Counted from the stretch's first letter, positions 40,240-49,406 are shown. The stretch is 64,000 nt of DNA from JBBKXR01 sp037969585 (GCA_037969585.1 JBBKXR010000251.1:7992-71991); one strand, 5' to 3'. A program made the numbers and translations. Notes: generated by a model not told the origin, from the sequence alone.

Positions 40240-40698
40240 TCAATCCAGATCCTGAAGCAGTGCAAGGATCTCGGTGGTGTCGGCGGCTTCGGCGAGTTGG
40301 TTGCGGATCGCGCCGTTGTTCAGCTTGCGCGCGACGGCGGCGAGGGTACGCAAGTGGGTCTGGTACTGCGCTTTGGGAATGATGAACAGGACGATGAACT
40401 TCACCGGGTTGCTGTCGATGGCACAAAATTCGATACCAGTCTTCGAGCGTCCAAACACGGCGACGGTTTCATCGATCGCTTCGGAATAAACGTGCGGGAT
40501 CGCAAGCCCGGAACCGATGCCGGTGCTGCATTGATTTTCGCGTTCGCGAATCGCGGCGAGCAGTTCTTCGCGGGCCGCCTCGGGGATGTCATCGATTTTC
40601 ACCAGATGGTCGACCAGCTCGGTGATCGCCGGCCAGTGTTCGATTGCCTGCATCTCGGGGATTACCCGAGCGGGCGTCAGTAGCTCTGCCAGTGTCAT
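40240..40698 (-). CDS. PTS IIA-type (PtsN-like) phosphotransfer domain protein
   Basis: This 152-residue protein is a fructose-specific/nitrogen PTS EIIA domain. The start MTLAELLTPARVIPEMQA is at 40698, and the phosphorylation site His is in GIGSGLAIPHVYSEAIDETVAVFGRS (IPH). FIVLFIIPKAQYQTHLRTLAAVARKL follows. EIIA-Ntr proteins regulate potassium transport, sigma-54 or phosphate metabolism, so a link to TrkA in this genome is possible. It is divergent from the phosphatase-rpiB-glyA operon. Confidence 0.85.
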   Translation of the reverse strand: MTLAELLTPARVIPEMQAIEHWPAITELVDHLVKIDDIPEAAREELLAAIRERENQCSTGIGSGLAIPHVYSEAIDETVAVFGRSKTGIEFCAIDSNPVKFIVLFIIPKAQYQTHLRTLAAVARKLNNGAIRNQLAEAADTTEILALLQDLD

Positions 40699-41001
40699 GA
40701 GGGGGAAAAAATGAAGACGTTGCCCCGTCGTTTTTGCCCAAAACAAAATACCTGAACAGGTCCAGTGGGCGGGGGTGGCGAGGATAAGCCCGCCAAATCG
40801 CATCGCAAGCATTTTGGAATTCTGCCATGCGCGCCAAGCCTCGAGACCCTCTAAATATGGGAATTCTGGAGGTTAATAGATTTTGCCGCAAAGGTTCGCC
40901 TGACCGCCTTTGCTAGGCTTTGACTTTTGAACATGACGGGCTCCATTGTCGGCTATGGCAAATCGGCCCCCGAAGGGCTGACTGACTTTTCCCCTACGAC
41001 C
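40699..41001. other. Divergent intergenic region with a hairpin
   Basis: About 300 bases between the divergent ptsN-like and phosphatase genes. A perfect 7-bp stem GCAAAGG/CCTTTGC with a 12-base loop lies at 40888-40913, about 90 bases upstream of the phosphatase start. I could not match it to a glycine or other known riboswitch. It may be a leader structure or attenuator. Confidence 0.45.
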
Positions 41002-41478
41002 ATGAAGAACGTCGTCTTTATCTGCACTGGCAATGTGTGCCGCAGCCCGATGGCCGAAGGATTCTATCGTCAACTGACGGAATCCGACGACTTCATCGCG
41101 ATCGGTTCTGCAGGCATCAGTGCCTTCGACGGGCAGGCAGCCAGCGGCCATTCAGTCGAGGTGATGAAACAGGAAAATATCGACATTTCCAAACACGAAA
41201 GTCGCATGCTGACGCCGGAGATTGTAGATCAGGCAACGCACATTTTCGGCATGACCTGTGGCCATCGTGATGCGGTGCAGATGATGTTTCCGGAGAGCAG
41301 TGAAAAAGTTTTTGTGCTGCGTGAATTTTTGGTCGGTTCGGATGCGGATTTCGACCTCGACGTCTCCGACCCGATCGGTGGCTCGCTCGACGAGTATGTG
41401 CGCACGCGCAACCTGATCAAAGAAGCGCTGCAGAGCGTGGAAAAATTTATTAACGAAACCGCCAACGATTCCCTATAA
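41002..41478 (+). CDS. Low-molecular-weight protein tyrosine/arginine phosphatase
   Basis: This 158-residue phosphatase has the P-loop CTGNVCRSPMAEG (CX5RS) at its start and the acidic DPIGG loop near residue 133. The ATG at 41002 (MKNVVFICTGN) fits; an upstream ATG at 40927 adds 25 residues. Substrates could be phosphotyrosine of kinases or phosphoarginine (YwlE-type). It lies 2 bases upstream of the rpiB-glyA gene. The order phosphatase-rpiB-glyA mirrors the ywlE-rpiB-ywlG-glyA order of Bacillus, so the context is conserved. Confidence 0.9.
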   Translation: MKNVVFICTGNVCRSPMAEGFYRQLTESDDFIAIGSAGISAFDGQAASGHSVEVMKQENIDISKHESRMLTPEIVDQATHIFGMTCGHRDAVQMMFPESSEKVFVLREFLVGSDADFDLDVSDPIGGSLDEYVRTRNLIKEALQSVEKFINETANDSL

Positions 41479-41480
41479 CC

Positions 41481-43223
41481 ATGACAGAAGCTGTCGATAC
41501 CAAGAGCGCGCCGGCCACCGACGAGCCGACCTCCACTAAAACTAAAAAACCGACGCTGATCCTCGGTGCCGATCACGGCGGCTATGAGCTGAAAAATGCC
41601 ATCGCCGACTGGTTGCGCGAGCACGGCTACCAGGTCAAAGACGTCGGCACCAACTCCGGCGACTCGGTCGACTATCCGGATTTTGCCCACGGCGTTGCCT
41701 GTGCCGTTGCCGACGGCGACAGCGATCTCGGTGTGCTGGTATGCACGACGGGCATCGGTGTCAGCATTGCTGCCAATCGCCATCGCGGCGTGCGTGCAGC
41801 ATTGGTCTTCGATGAGTATGCAGCAAAAATGACGCGCTCGCACAACAACGCCAACGTGCTCTGTTTTGCCGGTGCGATCACCGGTGCAGAGACGGCTACG
41901 CACATCGTCGAAACCTGGCTGAACGCCGAGTTCGAAGGCGGCCGTCATCAGCGTCGCGTCGACAAAATTAACACCGGCTGCGGCCGGGGCCGCGACTTGG
42001 CAGACGTCGATCCCGACATCGCGGAGTGCATTCAGAATGAACAGCATCGCCAACGCAACAACATCGAGTTGATCGCCTCGGAGAACTTCACCAGCCAGGC
42101 GGTGATGGAAGCTCAGGGCTCCTGCTTGACCAACAAGTATGCCGAGGGCTACCCCGGCAAACGCTGGTATGGCGGTTGCGAAGAGGTCGACAAAGTCGAG
42201 CAACTGGCCATCGATCGCGCCTGTGAACTGTTCGACGTTAAGTTCGCCAACGTTCAGCCGCACAGCGGTTCGCAGGCCAATGCGGCGGTGTATTTTTCCG
42301 TGCTCGAACCCGGTGACAAGATCCTGACCATGGACCTGTCGCACGGCGGTCACCTGACCCACGGACATTTCGCCAACTTCTCCGGAAAACTCTACGAGGT
42401 GCAGCATTACGGCGTCTCCGCGGAAACCGAGACCATCGACTACGACAAACTCGCCGAAGCGGCCAAAGAGTTTCAGCCGAAAATGATCACTGCCGGCGCT
42501 TCCGCCTACGCACGCACGATCGACTTTGCGCGCATGCGCGAGATCGCCGATTCAGTCGGTGCCTATCTGTTCGTCGACATGGCGCACATCGCCGGCCTGG
42601 TCGCCGCCGGAGTGCATCCGTCGCCGGTGCCGCACGCCCAATTCGTCACCACGACCACCCACAAGAGCCTGCGCGGTCCACGCGGTGGACTGATCATGAC
42701 CAACGACGAGGACTTGGCGAAAAAGATCAACTCCACGGTTTTCCCCGGCGTTCAGGGTGGCCCATTGATGCATGTCATTGCCGCCAAGGCCGTGTGTTTT
42801 CACGAAGCGCTACAGGACGGATTTAAGGAATACCAACAGCAAGTCGTCGACAACGCCAAGGCACTGTCCGCACGCCTCGCCGGTCACGGCTATCGGATCA
42901 TCTCCGGCACCACGGACAATCACCTGTTCCTCGTCGATTTGCGTCCCGCCGGACTCAACGGCAAGGTGGCTCAGGAAACGCTCGACCACGCTGGCATCAC
43001 GGTGAACAAGAACTCGATTCCGTTCGATACCGAATCGCCCTTCAAAGGCGGCGGCATCCGTATCGGCACCCCGGCAGTGACCACTCGCGGCATGAAAGTC
43101 GCCGACATGGAAACCGTCGGCGATCTCATCCACGATGCGCTCAGTCATCGTGACGATGCCGATCATCTCGAAGGAATTCGCGCCAAGGTCGTCGAACTCA
43201 ACAAGCGCTTCCCGCTGCCGTAA
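41481..43223 (+). CDS. Fused ribose-5-phosphate isomerase B / serine hydroxymethyltransferase
   Basis: A single uninterrupted 580-residue frame joins two enzymes. Residues about 24-160 are RpiB: ILGADHGGYELK (Asp31, His32), active-site Cys88 in VCTTGIGVSIAANRHRG, and NNANVLCFAG. Residues about 172-580 are GlyA: ELIASENFTSQAV, NKYAEGYPGKRWYGGC,  DMAHIAGLVAAG and the PLP lysine near 395 in THKSLRGPRGG. A linker of about 12 residues (INTGCGRGRDLA) joins them. Both active sites look intact, so one polypeptide could provide pentose phosphate isomerisation and serine/glycine one-carbon transfer. A sequencing frameshift that fused adjacent genes is unlikely because the linker is open and domain-free. 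Confidence 0.93.
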   Translation: MTEAVDTKSAPATDEPTSTKTKKPTLILGADHGGYELKNAIADWLREHGYQVKDVGTNSGDSVDYPDFAHGVACAVADGDSDLGVLVCTTGIGVSIAANRHRGVRAALVFDEYAAKMTRSHNNANVLCFAGAITGAETATHIVETWLNAEFEGGRHQRRVDKINTGCGRGRDLADVDPDIAECIQNEQHRQRNNIELIASENFTSQAVMEAQGSCLTNKYAEGYPGKRWYGGCEEVDKVEQLAIDRACELFDVKFANVQPHSGSQANAAVYFSVLEPGDKILTMDLSHGGHLTHGHFANFSGKLYEVQHYGVSAETETIDYDKLAEAAKEFQPKMITAGASAYARTIDFARMREIADSVGAYLFVDMAHIAGLVAAGVHPSPVPHAQFVTTTTHKSLRGPRGGLIMTNDEDLAKKINSTVFPGVQGGPLMHVIAAKAVCFHEALQDGFKEYQQQVVDNAKALSARLAGHGYRIISGTTDNHLFLVDLRPAGLNGKVAQETLDHAGITVNKNSIPFDTESPFKGGGIRIGTPAVTTRGMKVADMETVGDLIHDALSHRDDADHLEGIRAKVVELNKRFPLP

Positions 43224-43229
43224 CGGAAC

Positions 43230-43628
43230 TCAGAGATCGGACCTTCTTGCGGTGGCAAGGATGACGACTCCGAACACGAAACTGATGATCGGATCCGGAT
43301 AGAACGGCCAAGGCGGCAGGTTCAGTCGCAATCCGTGATATAGAGTAACCACACCGAAGAAAAGCAGTGACCACCCGAGGAAAGGAATGATCACCGCAAA
43401 TTTCTTTGGCCTGATTCCTGCTAGTAGATACAAAACACCGATCACGACCGACATCGCGGCTGCGAGGTAGGTGAGATATTCGAGATAAGCGCTATCGATC
43501 TTCCCGGGTAACTCAATACCAAAGCCCCTGTAGACAGTTACCGCATTCGTCCAGGGCATCACCAGGACAAACAGAGCAAACAATCCGGTCAACGAAACCA
43601 GAATCAGAGACGTGCGCAGCAGCTTCAT
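43230..43628 (-). CDS. Four-helix membrane protein, unknown function
   Basis: This 132-residue protein (start MKLLRTSLILVSLTG at 43628) has four predicted membrane segments: residues 5-22, 46-66, 74-94 and 108-128, with a periplasmic PWTNAVTVYRGFGIELPGKID loop. I do not recognise the family. An upstream ATG pair (43634 or 43685) would lengthen it by 2 or 19 residues. It ends 6 bases after the convergent rpiB-glyA stop. Confidence 0.6.
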   Translation of the reverse strand: MKLLRTSLILVSLTGLFALFVLVMPWTNAVTVYRGFGIELPGKIDSAYLEYLTYLAAAMSVVIGVLYLLAGIRPKKFAVIIPFLGWSLLFFGVVTLYHGLRLNLPPWPFYPDPIISFVFGVVILATARRSDL

Positions 43629-43691
43629 GGACATGACTGAAATTGGCGTGCCAGTCGATCCGCCGTCAACCATTCGTTCTACCACATCGTC

Positions 43692-43726
43692 GCTCCCAAC
43701 TCCTAGCTCCTAGCTCCCAACTCCCC
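43692..43726 (-). repeat. Purine-rich repeat, copy in reverse complement, before zwf
   Basis: CTCCCAACTCCTAGCTCC-type words, the complement of the TAGGAG words at 20908 and 21895, end one base before the zwf start codon. A T/C-rich leader lacking AGGAGG is odd for a gene start and may affect translation. Confidence 0.5.
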
Positions 43727-43727
43727 A

Positions 43728-45260
43728 ATGGATAACCCTTTCCTCGACGACGACTCGATCGTTCGCTCCCGCCCCGAGAGCTGCACGCTGGTGATCTTCG
43801 GCGCCACCGGCGATCTGACACATCGCAAGCTGATCCCGGCGCTCTACAATCTGGCTGCAGACGGCGACTTGCCGGCTGGCTTGCGCGTAGTCGGATTTGC
43901 CCGTCGGGAAAAATCGGATGAGGAATATCGCAGCGACCTCGAAGCGCTCAACCGCAAGGTTTCACGTCAGGGACACGACGATCAGATGTGGGAAAATTTC
44001 GCCCACAGCATCTACTATCATCAGAGCGAGTTCCAGGATCTCGACGGTTACAAACGCCTGAAAACTAAGCTCGAAGAGCTGGAGGCTGAAGGCGGTAGCG
44101 GCAACCGGCTTTTCTACATCGCCTCGGCACCGGAGTTTTTCGACGACGTGTTGGTCAAGCTCGGTGAAGCCGGACTGAACGAACCGGTCGAAGGCCGCTG
44201 GTCGCGGGTGGTGGTCGAAAAACCTTTCGGCACCGACCTGCCAACGGCGGAGCATCTGAACTCGGTGGTCAATCAGACCTTCCACGAAAAGGAAACCTAC
44301 CGCATCGATCACTACCTCGGCAAAGAGACCGCGCAAAACATCATGGTGCTGCGCTTTGCCAACGCCATTTTCGAGCCGCTGTGGAACAGCCGTTACATCG
44401 ATCATATCCAGATCACCTGCGCCGAAGACCTCGGCATGGAAGGCGGCCGCGGCGGCTACTACGACACCGCCGGAGCGATGCGTGACATGGTGCAGAATCA
44501 CCTTCTTCAGCTACTAAGTCTTGTGGCGATGGAGCCGCCGACCGATCTCAGCGCTGATGGCGTTCGCGATGAAAAGGTCAAAGTGTTCCGCTCGCTGCGC
44601 AAATGGAAGGGCGCCGACGAAGTCGGCAAAAATGTCGTTCGTGCCCAATATACGGAAGGCGTCGTCGACGGCGAGGACGCGGTTGGCTACCGCCGCGAAG
44701 ACCGCGTCAACCCCGGTTCGATGACCGAGAGTTTCGTCGCCCTGCGCGTCATGGTCGACACCTGGCGATGGGAAGGCGTGCCGTTCTACGTGCGCATGGG
44801 CAAGCAACTGCCGAAGAAGGCCACCGAAATTTCGGTTCACTTCCGCGGCGCTCCCGGCGTACTCTTTAATGCTCTGCCGTCCGGTCTCGAGGCCGGCAAC
44901 GTATTGGTCATCCGCATTCAGCCCGACGAAGGCATTTCGCTGAAGATCCAGTCAAAAATCCCCGGCCCGGCGCTGCGCATGGAGGACGTGAAAATGGATT
45001 TCCACTACAGCACCAGTTTCGGCAAGAGCAGTCCGGAAGCCTACGAGCGCCTGCTGCTCGACGCCATGGCCGGCGACGCCACGCTGTTCGCTCGTCGTGA
45101 CGAAGTTGAGGAAGCTTGGCGCTTTGTCGATGAAATCGAACACGCCTGGCACAAGTCCGACAGCCCACCGGCGATGGCCGAGTATCCGGCGGGGTCTTGG
45201 GGGCCGAAGGAAGCCGACGATTTGCTGCAACGCGACGGACGGCGTTGGCGGAGGCTCTAA
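43728..45260 (+). CDS. zwf: Glucose-6-phosphate 1-dehydrogenase
   Basis: This 510-residue enzyme oxidises glucose-6-phosphate with NADP+ at the entry of the oxidative pentose phosphate pathway. The NADP motif VIFGATGDLTHRKLIPALY is at about residues 20-38, the catalytic signature RIDHYLGKETAQNIMVLRFAN (His and Lys) is near 197, and EGVPFYVRMGKQLPKK follows. Length is normal. Its start is preceded by a pyrimidine-rich repeat with no clear ribosome-binding site. It forms a functional pair with the OpcA-like gene downstream. Confidence 0.96.
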   Translation: MDNPFLDDDSIVRSRPESCTLVIFGATGDLTHRKLIPALYNLAADGDLPAGLRVVGFARREKSDEEYRSDLEALNRKVSRQGHDDQMWENFAHSIYYHQSEFQDLDGYKRLKTKLEELEAEGGSGNRLFYIASAPEFFDDVLVKLGEAGLNEPVEGRWSRVVVEKPFGTDLPTAEHLNSVVNQTFHEKETYRIDHYLGKETAQNIMVLRFANAIFEPLWNSRYIDHIQITCAEDLGMEGGRGGYYDTAGAMRDMVQNHLLQLLSLVAMEPPTDLSADGVRDEKVKVFRSLRKWKGADEVGKNVVRAQYTEGVVDGEDAVGYRREDRVNPGSMTESFVALRVMVDTWRWEGVPFYVRMGKQLPKKATEISVHFRGAPGVLFNALPSGLEAGNVLVIRIQPDEGISLKIQSKIPGPALRMEDVKMDFHYSTSFGKSSPEAYERLLLDAMAGDATLFARRDEVEEAWRFVDEIEHAWHKSDSPPAMAEYPAGSWGPKEADDLLQRDGRRWRRL

Positions 45261-45435
45261 ATCGGCTAGTTTTCAGTGTTCAGTTTTCAGAATCGAAAAA
45301 TCGAACGACACTTCTTTTCTAACGTTTTTCGGTTCGGCCTTCACTCTCGACACCGCTAAAATCTAAGATCGTTCCGCCGCTGGACTTCTTCCTGCCCTCG
45401 ACCAAACAGTCCACAATTCCCCCTCTACTTCAACC

Positions 45436-46560
45436 GTGAGCGCCAGCGAACATTTCTCTGCCATCGACACCGATCAGCTCGGTCGTGAAGTGGCGCTTGC
45501 TGACATCGACAGCGAATTGCGTGCGATGTTCGTCGGCGACGATGGTCTGTCGCGCGCATCGCTGACCAACCTGGCGATCTACAATGAAAATCCCGGAGCG
45601 CTGGCCGCTAACGCGGCGATCGTCAGCCAGCTGACTCGTGAGCACGCCTGTCGGAGCATTTTAATCATTGCCGAACCTAACGGCGATCGATCTGCTCAGG
45701 CCTGGGTGCAGGCGCATTGCAACCTCTCCGGCGCCGGCAAGAAGGCGTTCTGTTCCGAACAAGTTGCCTTCCATCTGCGCGGCGGTGGTGCCAACCTGGT
45801 GCGCAACACGGTGTTCGCTCACCTCGACTCCGACCTGCCGCTGGTGTTCTGGTGGCAGGGTGAGTTCTCCGATGTGTTCGAGGAACTGCTTTACAGTCGC
45901 ATGGATCGGCTGGTTTTCGACAGTCGCCACTGGAGCCAACCGCGAGCCCAATTTCTGCGGCTTAATGCCGCACTCAAAGACGAGGGGGCGCGTTTCGCTC
46001 CTCATGATCTCAGCTACACGCGCGGCAGTCAGGTGCGTACCGCCATCATGTCGTGCTTCAACGAGCCGCGTGCTCAGGCGGTGATTCCATCGCTCGATCG
46101 GGTCGTCGTTCGTCACCGTCCCGGACATCGCATGACCGCCGTGTGGATCGCCGCATGGATCGCCGGCCGGCTCGGTTGTCAACTCGACCACAGCAGCGAA
46201 GAAGACGGCGCCGTGACCCGTTACCACTTCAAGCGACCGGCCGCCGGACACTGCCCCGTCGCGATCGACATGCAACTCATCGATCTCACCGAGTGTCGCT
46301 CAGAGCCCGGTGAAGCCGCCGCTCTGGCCGAAGTCGAACTGCACGCCGGTGACGAATTTCATTTTGCCATCGAGCGCCGCATCGATGCCGATTTCTGGAA
46401 ACTTCGCATCCGCCATGGCGACTGTCAGGCAATTGAAGAATTGATCCCCGCTCGCCAGTGCGGCGATGCCTTCCTGGTGAACGAAGTGCTGTCCCGCGCC
46501 GGAAGTAATCGGGCGATGCGTGAACTACTGCCCAGCGTCCGGCAGTTGCTGTCAGCCTGA
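45436..46560 (+). CDS. opcA: Glucose-6-phosphate dehydrogenase assembly protein
   Basis: This 374-residue OpcA-family protein begins with GTG at 45436. The family blocks are visible: LTNLAIYNENPGALAANAAIVSQLTREHACRSILIIAEPN, then DLPLVFWWQGEFSDVFEELLYSRMDRLVFDSRHW, followed by WIAAWIAGRLGCQL. In cyanobacteria OpcA activates and helps assemble G6PDH. Its position 175 bases after zwf supports this role and may allow redox control of the pathway. Confidence 0.88.
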   Translation: MSASEHFSAIDTDQLGREVALADIDSELRAMFVGDDGLSRASLTNLAIYNENPGALAANAAIVSQLTREHACRSILIIAEPNGDRSAQAWVQAHCNLSGAGKKAFCSEQVAFHLRGGGANLVRNTVFAHLDSDLPLVFWWQGEFSDVFEELLYSRMDRLVFDSRHWSQPRAQFLRLNAALKDEGARFAPHDLSYTRGSQVRTAIMSCFNEPRAQAVIPSLDRVVVRHRPGHRMTAVWIAAWIAGRLGCQLDHSSEEDGAVTRYHFKRPAAGHCPVAIDMQLIDLTECRSEPGEAAALAEVELHAGDEFHFAIERRIDADFWKLRIRHGDCQAIEELIPARQCGDAFLVNEVLSRAGSNRAMRELLPSVRQLLSA

Positions 46561-46581
46561 GGCCGGAGTAGGCTTGAAGCT

Positions 46582-47244
46582 GTGAGTATCACCCGGCGCG
46601 ACGTCATTCAGCAATGCAGCCGCCTCGCCCTTCTCGGAGCGACGGCAGGTGGACTCTCGGGCTGCGCAGTCAAGACCACCGACAGCGAAAAATTTAAGGA
46701 CAAGCACAAGGGCTTCCGCTACTGCTCCGTCGATGCCGTCAAGCAGTCGGAGCAGTTGTCCTGTGGCGCCGCTGCACTAACCTGCGTGCTTAACTACTGG
46801 AAGGAAGATGGCCAGCCTGCCTATCAGGAAAAAGATCTCATCGAAGGCAACCCGGCGCGCAGCGACGAAGGCTACCCGATGCTGCAACTGCGCGAAATGG
46901 CGATCGATCATGGCTTGGTCGCTTTCGCAATAACGCTCGAAGCAGATCCGTGGCGCCAACTACTCGAACACCTCGATGCCGGTCGCCCAGTCATCACCGC
47001 CATCGAATGCCCACGCGGTCGGTATTTCGGCAAAAGCATTCCATTGGTCGAAACTCTCGATCGCCGCGCCATCATGTCGACGGGTAACGAGTGGAAAAGC
47101 CACTACGTCGTGGTCATGGGACGCAATTATCAGGACATACTGTTCATGGATCCCGAGTACGGCATCGTGCGCACCGACCGCGATGACTTCATGGCATTCT
47201 GGCGGCGTCAGGATTACGCCGCGCTGATTTGTTCTTCAGCGTAG
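46582..47244 (+). CDS. Exported C39-like cysteine peptidase lipoprotein
   Basis: This 220-residue protein begins with GTG at 46582 and has a twin-arginine-type start (MSITRRDVIQQCSRLALLGA) and lipobox LSGC near residue 28. The peptidase C39-like fold is shown by Cys61 (EQLSCGAAALTCVLNYW), His174 (EWKSHYVVVMGRN) and Asp190 (DILFMDPEYG). It may trim bacteriocin-like leaders or act as a papain-like hydrolase at the membrane. It follows opcA after 21 bases and may be co-transcribed. Confidence 0.8.
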   Translation: MSITRRDVIQQCSRLALLGATAGGLSGCAVKTTDSEKFKDKHKGFRYCSVDAVKQSEQLSCGAAALTCVLNYWKEDGQPAYQEKDLIEGNPARSDEGYPMLQLREMAIDHGLVAFAITLEADPWRQLLEHLDAGRPVITAIECPRGRYFGKSIPLVETLDRRAIMSTGNEWKSHYVVVMGRNYQDILFMDPEYGIVRTDRDDFMAFWRRQDYAALICSSA

Positions 47245-47281
47245 TAGCGAGGTTTGGACGATACTCCCATTTAGTTCGCGG

Positions 47282-47398
47282 TTGTAGGGCGGGCGCTTCG
47301 ACTGCCTCGGTGCGTTGGCGGGAGTTGGCTTCGAGAAAGCGAACATTGCCCGCGTGCGTCGCACGCTTCGGGTGGCAAGCCGAGCGCTTGCCCTACAA
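47282..47398. repeat. 117-bp palindromic repeat element
   Basis: TTGTAGGGC at 47282-47290 is matched by GCCCTACAA at 47390-47398, and GCGCTTCG/CGAGCGC-type words lie just inside. The element fills most of the gap between the peptidase gene and the convergent metalloprotease gene and resembles a dispersed non-coding palindrome. Confidence 0.55.
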
Positions 47399-47459
47399 TT
47401 TGCCAATGTCGTTCGCTTTCGGTGGCGCAGACAAATCCTCCCCCTGACAAGGTGCCTCC

Positions 47460-48560
47460 TCAGAAGAGCACGCTGAACATTTCTTTCAGCGATTCGCCGA
47501 GCCGTGATCCGAAGGTATTGAAATTGTACCACCAAGCCCGCACGAAATCGGCGGTCGACACATCCGGGGCGGCGATGATCAACATGCCGGAAATCAGCAG
47601 CGTATTGACTAGCAGAATCAGGCCGATCGAAAAGGTGCGCCCGTAGTGATGCAGGTCCGGCTGTTCGCGCGTGATCATCCAAATCGTGAACGACACGTGA
47701 AAGGTCCAGGTGAAGCCAATCGCCGCAAACAACAACTGTCCCCTTTCCGCCGTCCAGTCTGGAGCAATTTTCCCGCCCAACCACCACAGCGCAATCACGA
47801 TGGCCGTGTAAAACGGCACAAAGTAAGGCGACAACACGATCAGCAGATTGTTCTTGTTGGTCAGCACATAGCCGCCCTCTGCGGAGACGTGAACCCCCTT
47901 CACGTTCCCTCCTGACAAAAGCACAAAAATGGCATGCGTCAGTTCATGCCCGAAGACGTACGCCCAAAGCATTGGCCGACCACGCAATCCGAAAAACAGC
48001 ACCAGCCACATCACTGTGCCGATGCCAAAGAACCACATCTCCGATGTTTTCCAAAAGGCCCCCTCGAGGGCGACTTGACCGAAGCAGCGCGAAAACGTCT
48101 CGATCGTAATCCAACCCAACGGAAACAGGGCCGCTCCTATGATTCGTCGTGCGATGACGCGAAAGCTCGGCGACATCAGCGGTGAGACCGTCCAGCGCGC
48201 GGCGTCGCCGACGAAGGCCAACATCGGGCGTTCCGCCGTCGCCTGCTTGCGTCGCCGCGCCGCCGTGTTGCGACGGTTCGCCGAGCTGCCGGTGTTCCGC
48301 TTGGCCTTTGCTGTCACCACCTTTTGCTTAGCCCTCGGTTTGGCTACAGCTTTCGCCTTCGGCTTGGCGGGCGCCCGAGTCGAGGCGGCTTTGCGCTTAG
48401 TCGCCGTCTGCTTCTTCGCCGCCGCTTTCCGTTTCGGTCGAGGAGTGGCGGTAGCCGCTCTCACTTTTTTCGCTTTGGCATTCGCTTTAGGCTTAGCCTC
48501 AGCCGCTCCCGAAGCCCGCGTGCTGCGGGTTCGTTTGGGAGCGGGCTTGCGGCTGGCCAT
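47460..48560 (-). CDS. Membrane metalloprotease (M50-like) with a histone-H1-like basic N-terminus
   Basis: This 366-residue protein joins two parts. Residues 1-110 are low complexity, made of KA, PK and RK repeats like histone H1 or the Hc1 family, with no hydrophobic segment. Residues 140-355 form about six membrane helices with the zinc motif HELTH at 205-209 (YVFGHELTHAIFVLLSGG) and LSPYFVPFYTA near 243, as in M50 site-2-type proteases. The basic tail should face the cytoplasm and could bind nucleic acid or anionic lipid. It may be a regulator-releasing protease. Confidence 0.75.
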   Translation of the reverse strand: MASRKPAPKRTRSTRASGAAEAKPKANAKAKKVRAATATPRPKRKAAAKKQTATKRKAASTRAPAKPKAKAVAKPRAKQKVVTAKAKRNTGSSANRRNTAARRRKQATAERPMLAFVGDAARWTVSPLMSPSFRVIARRIIGAALFPLGWITIETFSRCFGQVALEGAFWKTSEMWFFGIGTVMWLVLFFGLRGRPMLWAYVFGHELTHAIFVLLSGGNVKGVHVSAEGGYVLTNKNNLLIVLSPYFVPFYTAIVIALWWLGGKIAPDWTAERGQLLFAAIGFTWTFHVSFTIWMITREQPDLHHYGRTFSIGLILLVNTLLISGMLIIAAPDVSTADFVRAWWYNFNTFGSRLGESLKEMFSVLF

Positions 48561-48613
48561 GCGATGCGGCGAGGCGGAAAGACGGATGACCCGACTTAGC
48601 TGAACTAACTGAA

Positions 48614-49174
48614 CTAGACGCGGCTGACGTACTTGCCGGTCTTGGAATCGATGCGAACCACGTCGCCTTCTTTGATAAACAGCGGCACCTGCAACCGGCG
48701 TCCCGTTTCGACGGTCGCTTCCTTGGTTGGGTTATTGGCGGTGTCGCCTTTCATTCCCTCGGGACTGATGGTCACCTTGAGTTCGACGTTGGGCGGCAGC
48801 TCGACCGTGACTGGTTTCTCATCGAGGAAGAGGACGTCTACCTCAAGACCATCGATCAAAAGATCAGTCGAGCCTTCGAGCAACTCCTCGGGCAGCGCGA
48901 TCGTCTCAAAGGTCGTCGTATCCATGAAATGGTAACCCATCGGATCGGCGTAGCTGAACTCGAGCTTCTGGCGGTCGGCATTGACCAGTTCGACTTTTTC
49001 GCCCGAAGCAAAGCGGATGTCTTTTGTTTTGCCCGTCTCGAAAGAGCGCACGGTCGCCATGATCAGCGCGTTGCCCTTCCCCGGCGTGCGATGCTCGATG
49101 CCGAGCACGATGCCGCGCTCGCCCTTATAAGTGATGCACTGTCCTTTGCTGAGTTTGGTTGCGACGATGGCCAT
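48614..49174 (-). CDS. efp: Elongation factor P
   Basis: This 186-residue translation factor rescues ribosomes at polyproline. The tip region TPGKGNALI carries Lys33, the position modified in canonical EF-P, and the C-terminal OB domain ends VETGRRLQVPLFIKEGDVVRIDSKTGKYVSRV. The start at 49174 (MAIVATKLSKGQ) is chosen because the upstream in-frame ATG at 49258 adds 28 residues with no family match. The modifying enzyme (EpmA or EarP type) is not in this window. Confidence 0.95.
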   Translation of the reverse strand: MAIVATKLSKGQCITYKGERGIVLGIEHRTPGKGNALIMATVRSFETGKTKDIRFASGEKVELVNADRQKLEFSYADPMGYHFMDTTTFETIALPEELLEGSTDLLIDGLEVDVLFLDEKPVTVELPPNVELKVTISPEGMKGDTANNPTKEATVETGRRLQVPLFIKEGDVVRIDSKTGKYVSRV

Positions 49175-49406
49175 AATTAAAAAAGTGAAATGGGAAGAGT
49201 TACGAAATTCGAGAGTCGAAAAAGTGCGACAGATTACGAAACAACGGCCCGCACGCAACCGATTCGAGCATTCACGGCATTCGGCGATGGTTAATTTATA
49301 TTAATTACCACAAATTGCGAGGCCGATTTCATAGCGATATTCGCAGTCGCACTTATCGGCATCGGCGCTTTCCACCGAACGCAATGATCTGGTAGAAAGA
49401 ACGACG

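Noticed and set aside
40699..41001. A glycine riboswitch upstream of the phosphatase-rpiB-glyA operon
   Set aside because: Only one 7-bp hairpin is seen; the conserved glycine aptamer cores and a tandem arrangement are missing.
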